The notes beneath the pieces were generated by a model. It ran no database searches, was not told the DNA's origin, and worked only from the letters and a program-made list of their open reading frames with translations. The position numbers and the translations under genes were made by a program. From positions 1 to 64,000 of the forward strand of contig JAQGHQ010000020.1 of assembly GCA_028288765.1 (NCBI GenBank): DNA of 64,000 bases. The letters run 5' to 3'. Positions within the stretch are counted from its first letter, which is position 1. Each line of letters opens with the position of its first letter. Below are positions 1 to 8,243 of the stretch, piece after piece. The DNA comes from Gemmataceae bacterium. Lineage in GTDB: Bacteria > Planctomycetota > Planctomycetia > Gemmatales > Gemmataceae.

Positions 1-148
1 TCAGGCGGGTGACCCCGGTCAGGGTCGTCAAGGTACGGGAGTTGACGTAATCGGCCCGCATGAATGCCCCGCAGTGGGGGCAGGCCGTGCGCTCGGGCGA
101 CAGGTCATGAGTCGATGTCGGTAACGAGGGGCGGGTTGTTTTCGGCAT
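1..148 (-). CDS. Transposase N-terminal fragment, cut by window edge
   Basis: A leftward reading frame starts at the ATG at 148 and is still open at base 1, giving 49 visible residues. It contains a Cys-Pro-His-Cys knuckle at residues 23-26 followed by a stretch of the type 'MRADYVNSRTLTTLTG', which resembles the zinc-ribbon N-terminus of DDE transposases/integrase-core proteins common in planctomycetes. The rest lies outside the window, so completeness is unknown. It fits a mobile left end of the window, next to the RepB remnant. Family assignment is from recall only. Confidence 0.45.
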   Translation of the reverse strand, partial: MPKTTRPSLPTSTHDLSPERTACPHCGAFMRADYVNSRTLTTLTGVTRL

Positions 149-252
149 GGGATGGACCTCCCGAGTGGCACAACTGCCACCCAGTTAGAGGGTTCCACAT
201 GCCAGTTGGGTTTGCCGGCCTAGTTTTTTTCGCCGCCTTTCGTTGACCACCA

Positions 253-807
253 TCAAGAGAGGGCCTCGTCCGCCAGATGCTTCGCCTCCACCAATTTCTG
301 GAACTCCGCCTGGATCTCGGGGTAACGCTGAGTCAGGTAACGCGATACCCGGGTATTTTCCAAGAGCCGCTTGAGGTAGCTCACGACGACGACAAGGTGA
401 AGGGTGTTCCGCCCGTGCGACTCGGTGATAAACCGGAGCTCCCGGGCCTGTGATGTCATTTCATGCTCGATCCTCGACAACTCTTCGGGCGACAGCCCGC
501 GGGCTGCCTTTCCCCGGTCCGGATCGACCAGATGGTCCGTCGCAGTGGTGGCCACCAGACACTTGACGTACCCGACCGAGTAGTTGTCCGCCGTGCACAT
601 CAGCTCGGCGATCTCGATCTGACGCAACGGCTTCACCTTCCGAAGTTCCCGGAGGGCCGTGCCGGTGACCCTCCGGTCCTGGCGGTGGGCCTCCAGTGGC
701 TCGATGTCCTCCGGGCCGAACTGCCACCGCAAGGCTTTCACGAGGAAACCTCTCCCCGGTGAGAATGAGCGAGAATGCGGGTAGGGCCGGACCGGCAGAC
801 GACTCAA
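253..807 (-). CDS. RepB-type plasmid partitioning protein, C-terminal domain (probably 5'-truncated)
   Basis: This 184-residue frame matches the C-terminal domain of chromosome/plasmid partitioning proteins of the RepB/ParB group. The segment KPLRQIEIAELM (residues 59-70), then 'NYSVGYVKCLVATT', 'DHLVDPDRGK' and the ending 'RYPEIQAEFQKLVE' all follow that family's pattern. Full-length members are about 300 residues, with an N-terminal ParB-like nuclease domain and an HTH. Both are missing here, and the first 30 or so residues look unrelated. I read it as a remnant of a plasmid or integrated element rather than a working partition protein. No ParA-like partner is visible. Confidence 0.6.
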   Translation of the reverse strand: MSRLPVRPYPHSRSFSPGRGFLVKALRWQFGPEDIEPLEAHRQDRRVTGTALRELRKVKPLRQIEIAELMCTADNYSVGYVKCLVATTATDHLVDPDRGKAARGLSPEELSRIEHEMTSQARELRFITESHGRNTLHLVVVVSYLKRLLENTRVSRYLTQRYPEIQAEFQKLVEAKHLADEALS

Positions 808-810
808 GGC

Positions 811-1020
811 TCACTGCTTGCGGGTCACTCGAAGATTACTCAAGCCTTGAATTCTGATAAATACACGATAGTGACGGCATACGACTTCACCTAGCAATCT
901 AACAATCACATCGCCGACCGTAGTCAACTCACAGTGTACCGGGATCGGCTCGATCTCGGTTTCCTTGAGCGGGCCGCGATTGGCCTGAGCGGACACGCCC
1001 GATTGCAGTTGCGATGCCAT
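811..1020 (-). CDS. Small hypothetical protein
   Basis: A 69-residue frame lies three bases upstream of the RepB-like fragment on the same strand and ends in a basic tail (RVTRKQ). I recognise no motif, signal peptide or membrane segment. It could be a short gene co-transcribed with the RepB fragment or a chance open frame in remnant DNA. Its only support is position and the absence of a better candidate on either strand. Confidence 0.25.
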   Translation of the reverse strand: MASQLQSGVSAQANRGPLKETEIEPIPVHCELTTVGDVIVRLLGEVVCRHYRVFIRIQGLSNLRVTRKQ

Positions 1021-1097
1021 TGCCGATCAGAAAACCGTTCGTATCGCTGTCCAGAGCTTTTCAGCGACTGAATTAGCAACATTAGACGGGGTGCTGT

Positions 1098-2411
1098 GTG
1101 TCTGGAGTATTGCCTGCCCCGAGTGAAGTCCTACTCCGGCAGCAGTGGGCCTTTCTGCTGCACCAACTTCTGAACGCCCCGGACGGTAAACTGCCCCAAG
1201 CCGCCGCAAATAAGGCGATCCCCAAGCAGATCCAAGAGCAGCTCACACTCACCGGGAAGGCGGCGACCGACCTCCGCGCGAAGATGGCCGCTGCCGGCTG
1301 GCTTGGCGAGGAGAAGAATGGGCGAATCGTGACCTACTCCATCACTGAGGCGGGGAAACATCAGCTCCGCGACCTCGCACGTTACGTCCCCCTCCTGCCC
1401 GCGAAGGGGGGTGACAGTCCGCCCGCCGATGATCGAATGCGGGGTGCCCGCGAGGTCTACGTCCTCGACGCGCTGGCCCGCGCCGCCGACCAAACGATGT
1501 CTAAAGCCGACGTCGCGGCGTTCCGCAATCAGCATTGCCTCGGGTTGAACCCTGGAACCACGCGCGCCGTCCTGTCCGAACTTGCCCTCCGTGGCGACAT
1601 CTCGGTCCACAGAACGGCCGACTCCGAGTCATACTCACTCACTCACATCGGGACCGAGTTCCTTGGTCGACTCCGGGGGGAATACCCCATCCTACCCCCA
1701 GCCGGCAAACCGACCGCTGCTCCGAATGAATCAGTTCGCCTGGGCCGCGAGGCGTTCTTGCTGCTGAAGCTGCTGCAATCCGCAAAGTACACCTGCTGGG
1801 AGTCCGACGCCGCTCTCGGCAGCTACCCGAAACCGCTCAAGCTCAATCACGCGACGGCTTGGCGGGCCCGCGGCGAATTGGCGGCGGCGGGGTACATCGT
1901 GACTCACTGGGACGGCAAGGAGGGCAGTTACACGCTCACTGCGTCGGGCAAGCGGCGCCTCGCGTCGCTGCCTTTTGACGAATTGGGCGAAGTGAAGATT
2001 AAGGGCTCCGCACTGACGGAACTACTGGCCGCGGCGCGCGAAGAGACGAACCCAACCCCGCGCGAAACGCCGACGCCAACGGAACCGCAAGCGCCTCGCG
2101 CCGCGCTGACCGACGCACAGCTCGAAACGGCGGTGATGGACATCTTCCACGAACTGCTCGGCGGCCAGTACGCGAATCTCCACATGGTGCCAATTCACGA
2201 GATTCGCAAGGCGGTCGCCGAGCGTTTCGGGCCGGACGCTGCGTCGCACGCCGTGTTCAACGATCGCATGCTCGCGCTGCGACGGGCTAAGCAGGTGCGC
2301 CTCATCTCGATTGACGACCGCAGTCGTGCCACGCCGGAGCAACTCCGGGACTCCGTCTTCGCCGTCGGGGAGACGTTCTTCTACGTGGAGAAACCCCATG
2401 CCCCCGCTTAA
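1098..2411 (+). CDS. Triple winged-helix repeat protein, first gene of wHTH-FtsK operon
   Basis: This 437-residue protein starts with GTG. Three tandem units at about residues 12-105, 118-200 and 215-295 each run through an alpha-rich stretch into a beta-wing ending in 'YSITEAGKHQL', 'YSLTHIGTEFL' and 'YTLTASGKRRL'. That spacing and pattern is typical of winged-helix DNA-binding domains. A Pro/Thr-rich linker (about 315-338) leads to a fourth compact domain (about 340-437) containing 'MVPIHEIRKAV' and a 'VRLISIDD' strand, also wHTH-like. There is no membrane segment or catalytic motif. Its last 14 bases overlap the start of the FtsK-like gene, so the two are probably translationally coupled. 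I infer a DNA-reading or loading subunit for that ATPase; the family is not one I can name. Confidence 0.6.
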   Translation: MSGVLPAPSEVLLRQQWAFLLHQLLNAPDGKLPQAAANKAIPKQIQEQLTLTGKAATDLRAKMAAAGWLGEEKNGRIVTYSITEAGKHQLRDLARYVPLLPAKGGDSPPADDRMRGAREVYVLDALARAADQTMSKADVAAFRNQHCLGLNPGTTRAVLSELALRGDISVHRTADSESYSLTHIGTEFLGRLRGEYPILPPAGKPTAAPNESVRLGREAFLLLKLLQSAKYTCWESDAALGSYPKPLKLNHATAWRARGELAAAGYIVTHWDGKEGSYTLTASGKRRLASLPFDELGEVKIKGSALTELLAAAREETNPTPRETPTPTEPQAPRAALTDAQLETAVMDIFHELLGGQYANLHMVPIHEIRKAVAERFGPDAASHAVFNDRMLALRRAKQVRLISIDDRSRATPEQLRDSVFAVGETFFYVEKPHAPA

Positions 2412-5400
2412 GGTGGATGACCCTTTCGCCACAGACCGGCTGAACGGTCTGGGTGACTTCCACCCGGACTGGGACGTGCCCACGCTCGGGAAACGGTTCA
2501 CGGAGGATTTCTCGGCTGGCGTCGATGAGGTCCGGGCGCACCCCCAATCGGACCCCCGGCGGAAGATCCGCGCATTCATCGGGCCGGCTGGGTACGGGAA
2601 AACGCACCTATTCGGACGGATTCAGCACCAGCAACGGGATCGGGTGCACCTGGCGTTCCTCGCGGCCCCACCGGGTTTGGACGGGAGCGACAAGCAGGAG
2701 CAGCTGGAAACCGCTCTCCGGTGGCGCCTCGTCGAATCGCTGCTGTATTCTGCCCACTCCTTCGCGCCCTTCCGCATCGAACTGGCCAAGCTGCTCGCTC
2801 CTTCGTTCGCGGCGTACTTCGACCACCTCAGCGCTGGGCTGAAGGCGAAGTGCGCGGCTATCCGCAACGGGTTGGAGGAGGACCCGGTGACCGTACTCGA
2901 GTTATTCGGTCACGTCGAGGCGCTCAGCGCGTACCACCAACTGGCGGACGCATTACGGCCCGCGCTACCGCACTGTTCGGGCGCGGTCGTCCGGGCGCTG
3001 GTGCTCAGCGCCTCACCGGCGGGCGACGACGTGCGATGGTGGCTGCGCGGCGAAGCCGACCAGGTGCCGGTCCAGCGGCTCGCGGCACTGAAGCTAGTGG
3101 ACAAAAATGAGGAACCGCTCGACTCGCCCCCTCTGTCCGAAATCCTGATGGCGGTGGCCGAACTGCTGCGGCTGAACAAGGTGCCGCTCGTCCTGTGCTT
3201 CGACCAACTGGAAGAACTGTTCAAGAACGACCAAGCCGGGTTCACCGCGCTCACCGGCCAGCTCATGAGCTGGCTCCATGCGGTTCCCAACCTTCTGATC
3301 GGCATCGGCTGCCTGGAAGAGACTTGGAAGGTTCTCCGGGCTGTGGCGGGGTTTAAGTCATTCGTCGACCGCGTGACGGAATGCGCGCTGCCTGTGCTGA
3401 GCGGCCCGGAAGCGGTCGAACTCGTCGAGCGGCGGATGAAGTCGTGGGCGGACCGCGAGCCGAAGCAACCGTCCGGCTGGCCGTTCAACCTCGATTCCGT
3501 TCGGAAGTACGCGGACCAGCGCGGGCCCGCGCCGCGATACTTCATTCAGGCGGTGTGCGCGCCCGCGTTCACCGCGTGGTTGAGCAAAAAGCGTCAGGGG
3601 TTGATTGAGGTCGGTGACAACGGCGGCAAAGTGACGATCGCGGACCTGTTTAAAGAGGAATGGGCGAAGACTCTGCAGCAGATCCAGACGGAGAAGAAGC
3701 CCGCGTCCGACATTCAGGATCTCGAACTGTGGGCTGGTGTCAATGAGGCGCTCGTGATCGCTCAACAAGGCGGTTACAAGGCCGACGGGTTTCGTATCGA
3801 AGGGATCCACCCGCAACCGATTGCCCAGGCGCCGAAAGACCCTCGCCCGAGCGCCCGAATCGCGCTGAACGTGAGCGGCAAGCCGGTGTCGGTGCTGGTC
3901 GCCGTGAACAAAAGGGACGGCGGTGTTGCATTCGGTGCGTGGTATTCGGCGCTCACCAACGCGCTGACTGGTTCACTCGGGGCCGTCGTGGTGTGGCCGC
4001 GGGCGAAACTGACCGTCGGCAAGAGCGCGGCCGCGTACGTGAACTACACCCAACAGCGGGAGAAAGACAAGATCCGCTCGTTCCCGCTGGACGAACACGA
4101 AGGAACCTTCTACCAACTGGAGTGCCTGCGCCAGATCACCGCGCGAGGCAGCGACCTCGTTCTGAATGGGAACGTGATTTCACGAGACGCGTGCCGCAAG
4201 CTCATCATCGAAACCGGGGTACTGTCCAACCTCAAGCTGTTCGAATTCATGTTCCAGAACTGGAAGGGATTGCCTGCTGCACACGTGTCCGCTGACTCCG
4301 CGGCTCCAACAATCCCTCCGACGCCCCCCCCGCCAGCGGCACCCGCCAGTCCGCCGGTGACTCGCCCGCCAGCTCCGTCGCTCGCAACGAGTCCGATCTA
4401 CACTACTCCGCCCGCACCGGCGACTCCCCCGGTCTCCCTTCCTCCGCCACCAGCGCCGGCCGCGGAACCGCCCTGGGCCGAAGTCATGCTGAAGAAAGCC
4501 GCCGACTACCTGAAGAAGAAGGGCGAGAGCGTCCACCCGGTCGGAGCGGACATAGGTCCGACATTCGTGCGGCTCAAACTGGAGTTGCGCGGCGACGCCG
4601 ACTTCAGCCGGGTGCGAAGGCAGGCGGAGAACCTGAAGGTGCATCTGGCGCTCACCCAGGAACCGCTCATCGCGAGCCAGGCCGGGTACGTGAGCATTGA
4701 CGTACAGCGCCCGGACCGGCAAACGGTCTTCCTACCGCCGTTGCTGGCCGCGTGCCCGCCGAAGTTCGACGGCGAGCCGGTCGTACCCGCCGGGGTGGGC
4801 GTGTCCGGGAACATCGAGTGGCTCAACCTCAGCGAACCGGAGAGCTGCCACCTGCTCGTCGCCGGCACCACCGGCAGCGGAAAGAGCGAGTTCCTGAAAG
4901 CGGTCCTGGCGGCGATCGCCGCCCGCCTGGAACCGTCGCGAGTGAAGTTCCGGCTGATCGACCCGAAGCGGGTGACGTTCAACGTGGACCCCAAATGCCC
5001 GTACTTGGGCGGCCCGGTGGTGTACGACGGCGAGGAAGCGATCCCGGTTCTTGAAGAGTGCGTGGAAGAGATGGAGCGGCGCTATCAGTTGCTCCAGAAA
5101 CGTGGCAAGGATCACGTCCGCCAGCTCATCGGAGCCGACGCTGTCCCGCGCTGGGTGATCGTGTTCGACGAGTTCGCCGACCTGATGACCGACAAAGCGA
5201 CGAAGAAGCTGTTGGAGCCGCTGCTAAAGAGACTGGGGGCGAAGGCCCGGGCAGCGGGGATTCACCTCGTACTCGGCACACAGCGGCCCGAGGCGTCCGT
5301 GGTCACACCGCTGCTCCGCAGCAACCTGCCGGGCCGGATCGGGCTCCAAGTGGCCAGCGAGAAGGAGTCGAAGCTGTTCCTGGACGAACCCGACGCCGCG

Positions 5401-5511
5401 TACCTGTTCGGCAAGGGCGATCTGGTCTGGAAGCGGGGCGGCGGGCTCACCCGTCTGCAGAGCCCGTTCGTGCCGAAACCGGATTTCGACAAGTACATGC
5501 GGGTCGACTGA
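2398..5511 (+). CDS. Fused AAA-type ATPase and FtsK/HerA-like DNA translocase
   Basis: I chose the ATG at 2398, overlapping the upstream gene, giving 1,037 residues; an upstream in-frame start would only read through that gene. An N-terminal P-loop module has Walker A GPAGYGKT (62-69) and Walker B LVLCFDQLEEL (264-274). A Pro/Ala-rich linker lies at about 636-691. The C-terminal FtsK/SpoIIIE-type motor has Walker A GTTGSGKS (823-830), Walker B VFDEFADL (922-929) and the FtsK-type stretch GTQRPEASVVTPLLRSNLPG. No transmembrane segments are present, so it is not a divisome FtsK. Paired ATPases of this sort (for example DptF with DptH) occur in restriction systems; here both are in one chain. 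Function is inferred. Confidence 0.75.
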   Translation: MPPLKVDDPFATDRLNGLGDFHPDWDVPTLGKRFTEDFSAGVDEVRAHPQSDPRRKIRAFIGPAGYGKTHLFGRIQHQQRDRVHLAFLAAPPGLDGSDKQEQLETALRWRLVESLLYSAHSFAPFRIELAKLLAPSFAAYFDHLSAGLKAKCAAIRNGLEEDPVTVLELFGHVEALSAYHQLADALRPALPHCSGAVVRALVLSASPAGDDVRWWLRGEADQVPVQRLAALKLVDKNEEPLDSPPLSEILMAVAELLRLNKVPLVLCFDQLEELFKNDQAGFTALTGQLMSWLHAVPNLLIGIGCLEETWKVLRAVAGFKSFVDRVTECALPVLSGPEAVELVERRMKSWADREPKQPSGWPFNLDSVRKYADQRGPAPRYFIQAVCAPAFTAWLSKKRQGLIEVGDNGGKVTIADLFKEEWAKTLQQIQTEKKPASDIQDLELWAGVNEALVIAQQGGYKADGFRIEGIHPQPIAQAPKDPRPSARIALNVSGKPVSVLVAVNKRDGGVAFGAWYSALTNALTGSLGAVVVWPRAKLTVGKSAAAYVNYTQQREKDKIRSFPLDEHEGTFYQLECLRQITARGSDLVLNGNVISRDACRKLIIETGVLSNLKLFEFMFQNWKGLPAAHVSADSAAPTIPPTPPPPAAPASPPVTRPPAPSLATSPIYTTPPAPATPPVSLPPPPAPAAEPPWAEVMLKKAADYLKKKGESVHPVGADIGPTFVRLKLELRGDADFSRVRRQAENLKVHLALTQEPLIASQAGYVSIDVQRPDRQTVFLPPLLAACPPKFDGEPVVPAGVGVSGNIEWLNLSEPESCHLLVAGTTGSGKSEFLKAVLAAIAARLEPSRVKFRLIDPKRVTFNVDPKCPYLGGPVVYDGEEAIPVLEECVEEMERRYQLLQKRGKDHVRQLIGADAVPRWVIVFDEFADLMTDKATKKLLEPLLKRLGAKARAAGIHLVLGTQRPEASVVTPLLRSNLPGRIGLQVASEKESKLFLDEPDAAYLFGKGDLVWKRGGGLTRLQSPFVPKPDFDKYMRVD

Positions 5512-5513
5512 TC

Positions 5514-6827
5514 CTACCGCATCCGTCGCTCGATGTACTCGCGTGCCATCCCGCCCACATCGAAACACCCCTTGGGAACGATCCATTCGCCTGGACCGGG
5601 AGGCGATTCCACGTCCAACTCGTTGTACAGCTCGCACGCGGAGGGGTAGCGGCGGTCAGGGTGCGCGAGGCACCGCGACACCATCTTGACGGTGCGCGAG
5701 TCCACCCCGGCCGCGGTCAGCCGCTCGACGAAGTCGTACGGCGGGCGGACCAGCTCGCTGGTGAGCGCCTGATACCAGATCACCCCGATCGCGAACACGT
5801 CATCCTGGGCCGGATCGCGCTTGCGGAACGGGTCGGACGCCTCCGGCGGGTGGTACATGCGGGTGCCGACGAGCACCATCTCCGAACGCATGGACGACTG
5901 TAGTGAAGACAGCGACTCCGATTTGCCATCTACGGTGCTGAGGCCGAAATCGGCCACCTTGGGGACAGGGTCGGAACCGTCCGTCAGCAGGATGTTCGCC
6001 GGTTTGAGGTCGCGGTGGTGGATGTCGTGTTGGTGGGCCTCCGCCATGCCGCGGACGATCCCGCGCATGAGTTCGAACGGGTTCAGCGGGACCCGGTCGG
6101 CTGGATGGCACAGAATCCAGTCCTCAAGTGACCCACCCGCAGCGTATTCGAGCACGATGTAGGGGAATGGTTTCGCGTCGATCGCGACGTTCAGGTACTC
6201 GACGACGTTCGGGCAGTCCCTCAGGTGCTGAGTGACGGCCATGAGCGCGGCGGCCTCGCGCCCGAGCCAGTCCCGCGCCCCCTCCATGGTAAAGAACTTG
6301 TACACGTGCGGGTACGGGTAGAGCGGGTTCTCCGCCTTCCACACCTCGCCGAACGAGCCCATGCCGAGGAACGACTTGAGTTCCCAGTCCCCGACCTTTT
6401 CTTTCGCTTTTCGCTTCGGCTGGACGTTCTGGAGCAACTGTTCGATCAGCTGTGCGGACCGCAGAACGCTGCCCACGGGTGTACCGTTGGTCGAGTGGAA
6501 TCGAGCGCTGCGCACGAGGTTCGTGAGCAGCGCGATCAGCTCGTTCTTGTGCTCCGCGGTGAACCCCTTCGGGGGCGTCCAGTTCTCGACCGCCTGGCGA
6601 ACGTCCGCCTCAGTCTTGAGGCCGAGGTTATTGAGAAACCCCATCACATCCTTGGCCTTCCGGTTTTTCCCGTAATTCCGAAGGTGCGTGAGGAGGATGT
6701 TCGCGACGCTATAGGTGCCGGTAAGCGCACCGGCGCCCGCACTGATAACACCCAGTAAACCGGGGATGTCCACGTCGATTCTCCGCGTCCCAAAAGCCCC
6801 GTGCGCATTTCTCCCGTTCTCGAACAT
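5514..6827 (-). CDS. Hanks-type Ser/Thr protein kinase with N-terminal helical module
   Basis: This 437-residue protein has all kinase core motifs: Gly loop GMGSFGEV (155-162), Lys177 in VYKFF, HRDLKPAN (271-278), DFG (293-295) and a PPE equivalent of APE. It should be active. The first 140 residues contain a glycine/alanine-rich hydrophobic segment (about 20-48) followed by a helical bundle. That layout recalls small adaptor/effector-associated modules in bacterial conflict kinases, but I cannot name the domain. A GTG at residue 19 is an alternative start. There is no C-terminal transmembrane helix or sensor domain. The gene converges on the FtsK-like gene with two bases between stop codons, which suggests a common unit acquired together. 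Confidence 0.75.
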   Translation of the reverse strand: MFENGRNAHGAFGTRRIDVDIPGLLGVISAGAGALTGTYSVANILLTHLRNYGKNRKAKDVMGFLNNLGLKTEADVRQAVENWTPPKGFTAEHKNELIALLTNLVRSARFHSTNGTPVGSVLRSAQLIEQLLQNVQPKRKAKEKVGDWELKSFLGMGSFGEVWKAENPLYPYPHVYKFFTMEGARDWLGREAAALMAVTQHLRDCPNVVEYLNVAIDAKPFPYIVLEYAAGGSLEDWILCHPADRVPLNPFELMRGIVRGMAEAHQHDIHHRDLKPANILLTDGSDPVPKVADFGLSTVDGKSESLSSLQSSMRSEMVLVGTRMYHPPEASDPFRKRDPAQDDVFAIGVIWYQALTSELVRPPYDFVERLTAAGVDSRTVKMVSRCLAHPDRRYPSACELYNELDVESPPGPGEWIVPKGCFDVGGMAREYIERRMR

Positions 6828-6828
6828 G

Positions 6829-7262
6829 TTACGTCACGTGGCCGCACTTAGCTCGCGGCGCCGGGTCTTCCCGCACAATTTCGGAACTCCCGCGGGGCAT
6901 ACATGATGCCGTCTGCGGCCTCATCTCCCAACCCCGGGCGTAGAGGTGGGACCGCTCATAGTCGCGGGGCAACCCGGCCTCCTCCTCGCGCAGCGTGTCG
7001 GCATGCAACTCGACGGCCGGCGGCAGGTGACGATCCATGAGGGCGGCCAACCGCGCCGCTTCGCGGCCGATGAGGCCGACAACCGGCCGACGACCTCACC
7101 GCCGCCCTGGACCGTGACCACGGTGCAGTCCCGGGCGGGCCCGGCCGCGGCGGCGAACTCCACCGCCAGCGACTGCTCGACGGCGTAGGCGGTCAACCCT
7201 ACGCGGTACAGCGTCTCCCCGGCGAGGGCGGGGGCGACATCGGCGAACGGGTCCAGGGGCAG
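6829..7262 (-). pseudogene. Frameshifted fragment of unrecognised protein
   Basis: Reading leftward from 7262, a protein-like stretch (LPLDPFADVAPALAGETLYR ... VVTVQGGGEVVGRL) runs to about 7070. It then continues smoothly only in another frame (LIGREAARLAALMDRHLPP ... ELHADTLREEEAGLP). The second piece runs to a stop at 6829. The composition looks coding across the break, so I interpret one gene with a frameshift near 7070 and no intact start. I do not recognise the family. It lies between the kinase and the tRNA-Sec fragment, within the accessory region. Confidence 0.4.
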
Positions 7263-7717
7263 CGGCCCCCCGGCACTCCCGGTAGTTCGCTTGGTGCCAC
7301 GCCCACCTCTTCTTGCCCTTCCACGACCCACCCGCTCCGCCAGCGGTGGGCCAAGGCACCGCCGGGGCACCGGCGCAGATGCAGTTGCCAGCGACCCCAG
7401 GAGTGGGCGGTGGCGGAATCCCGGGGCCCCAGTTCCCTTGTAGGTGGTGATGGGGCTCCCCCGATGCGGCCGGGTTCGTTGTGAAGGCGGGTTCTCTGAG
7501 CGCGGCGGACCTGTAACCTCAGCGACACCCAAGGGCTTCCCTGCCTTCGGATCGGATACGCCTATCCCGCCCTCCAGGGCCGACCAGATGCGACTAACCG
7601 CGACCCGCCAGGAGGGAGCGCGGTCCGACAGATACCGAATTGCCGCGGCTGCGGACGGCCTGTTTCTGACGGGCCTTTCGCAGCCGCGGCGGGGTCTCGA
7701 GGCGTTCAGACGGGAAG

Positions 7718-7785
7718 CGGGGGTGTATGGGAATCGAACCCACTGGGGGCGTTGTTCACACCCCCAACTGGTTTTGAAGACCAGT
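7718..7785 (-). tRNA. selC: 3' fragment of tRNA-Sec (anticodon UCA)
   Basis: The complement carries a six-base-pair anticodon stem ACTGGT/ACCAGT around loop CTTCAAA (anticodon TCA). It is followed by a long extra arm (TGGGGGTG/CGCCCCCA), a T arm with loop TTCGATT, eight acceptor bases ACACCCCC and discriminator G73. These are the diagnostic features of selenocysteine tRNA. The 5' acceptor strand (expected GGGGGTGT) and D arm are absent: similarity stops exactly at the 5' edge of the anticodon stem, at 7785. It is therefore a truncated copy, possibly an attachment-site remnant, and cannot work as a tRNA. Confidence 0.8.
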
Positions 7786-7854
7786 GCAGGGATTCAGCAG
7801 GGTGGAACAGCAAGGTTCCAAGGCCAACGTCACATTCTCACTGCCCCGGTGGGC

Positions 7855-8110
7855 TTATGCCTTGAGGGCGCGCTGGACTGCCTGACGGCTCAGGCCCAGT
7901 CTCCGTGCGATCTGCGTCTTGTTCAGTCCCCGTCCGAACATCTCCCGGATCTCGTCCCGCCGCGAGGGGGCACCAGCGCCGGGACTTGGTAGCCCCCGGA
8001 CCTGACCAATCTCCGCCGCCGAAAAGACATGCACCAGGAGGTTAGCGGCGAAACCCCGCCCAGGCCGAGTTGATCGACCGGCTCGAAGAGACGCTCGGAC
8101 GACCCGGGTG
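7855..8110 (-). pseudogene. Decayed serine recombinase (resolvase/invertase family)
   Basis: The last 35 codons encode a C-terminal HTH typical of resolvases/invertases: RRDEIREMFGRGLNKTQIAR followed by RLGLSRQAVQRALKA, ending at a stop at 7855. Upstream, pieces resembling the catalytic-domain/long-helix region (LFEPVDQLGLGGV, then NLLVHVFSAAEI) are readable only by switching frames. The N-terminal catalytic Ser/Arg region is not present. It is a frameshifted remnant located beside the truncated tRNA-Sec, which suggests both mark an old integration or excision event. Confidence 0.65.
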
Positions 8111-8151
8111 ACCAGGAGGAATCGCCTCGTTCCCACATCTCCCGGAGTCTT

Positions 8152-8212
8152 GTAGGGCACGCACTGCGTGCCGGTTTTTGCGTTGCGAACTGGCACGCAG
8201 TGCGTGCCCTAC
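8152..8212. repeat. Dispersed palindrome, family A, copy 1
   Basis: Two perfectly complementary 21-base arms (8152-8172 and 8192-8212) flank a 19-base loop. The arm core is GCACGCACTGCGTGC. The same arms recur at 17032-17052 and 17070-17090, so this is a mobile or recombinogenic repeat rather than a local terminator. It sits between the recombinase remnant and the end of rseP. Confidence 0.85.
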
Positions 8213-8243
8213 GGGGTGGTCGCCTTCCCCGGGCCGGGGCCCG

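Noticed and set aside
2311-2397. A start for the AAA-FtsK gene 29 codons upstream
   Set aside because: Those codons overlap the wHTH gene in another frame and look non-native (Arg/Ser/Pro-rich); ATG 2398 in the overlap is better.
7444-7992. A 182-codon rightward open frame across the tRNA-Sec fragment
   Set aside because: It runs antisense through the tRNA-Sec fragment and recombinase remnant and has no coding features of its own.
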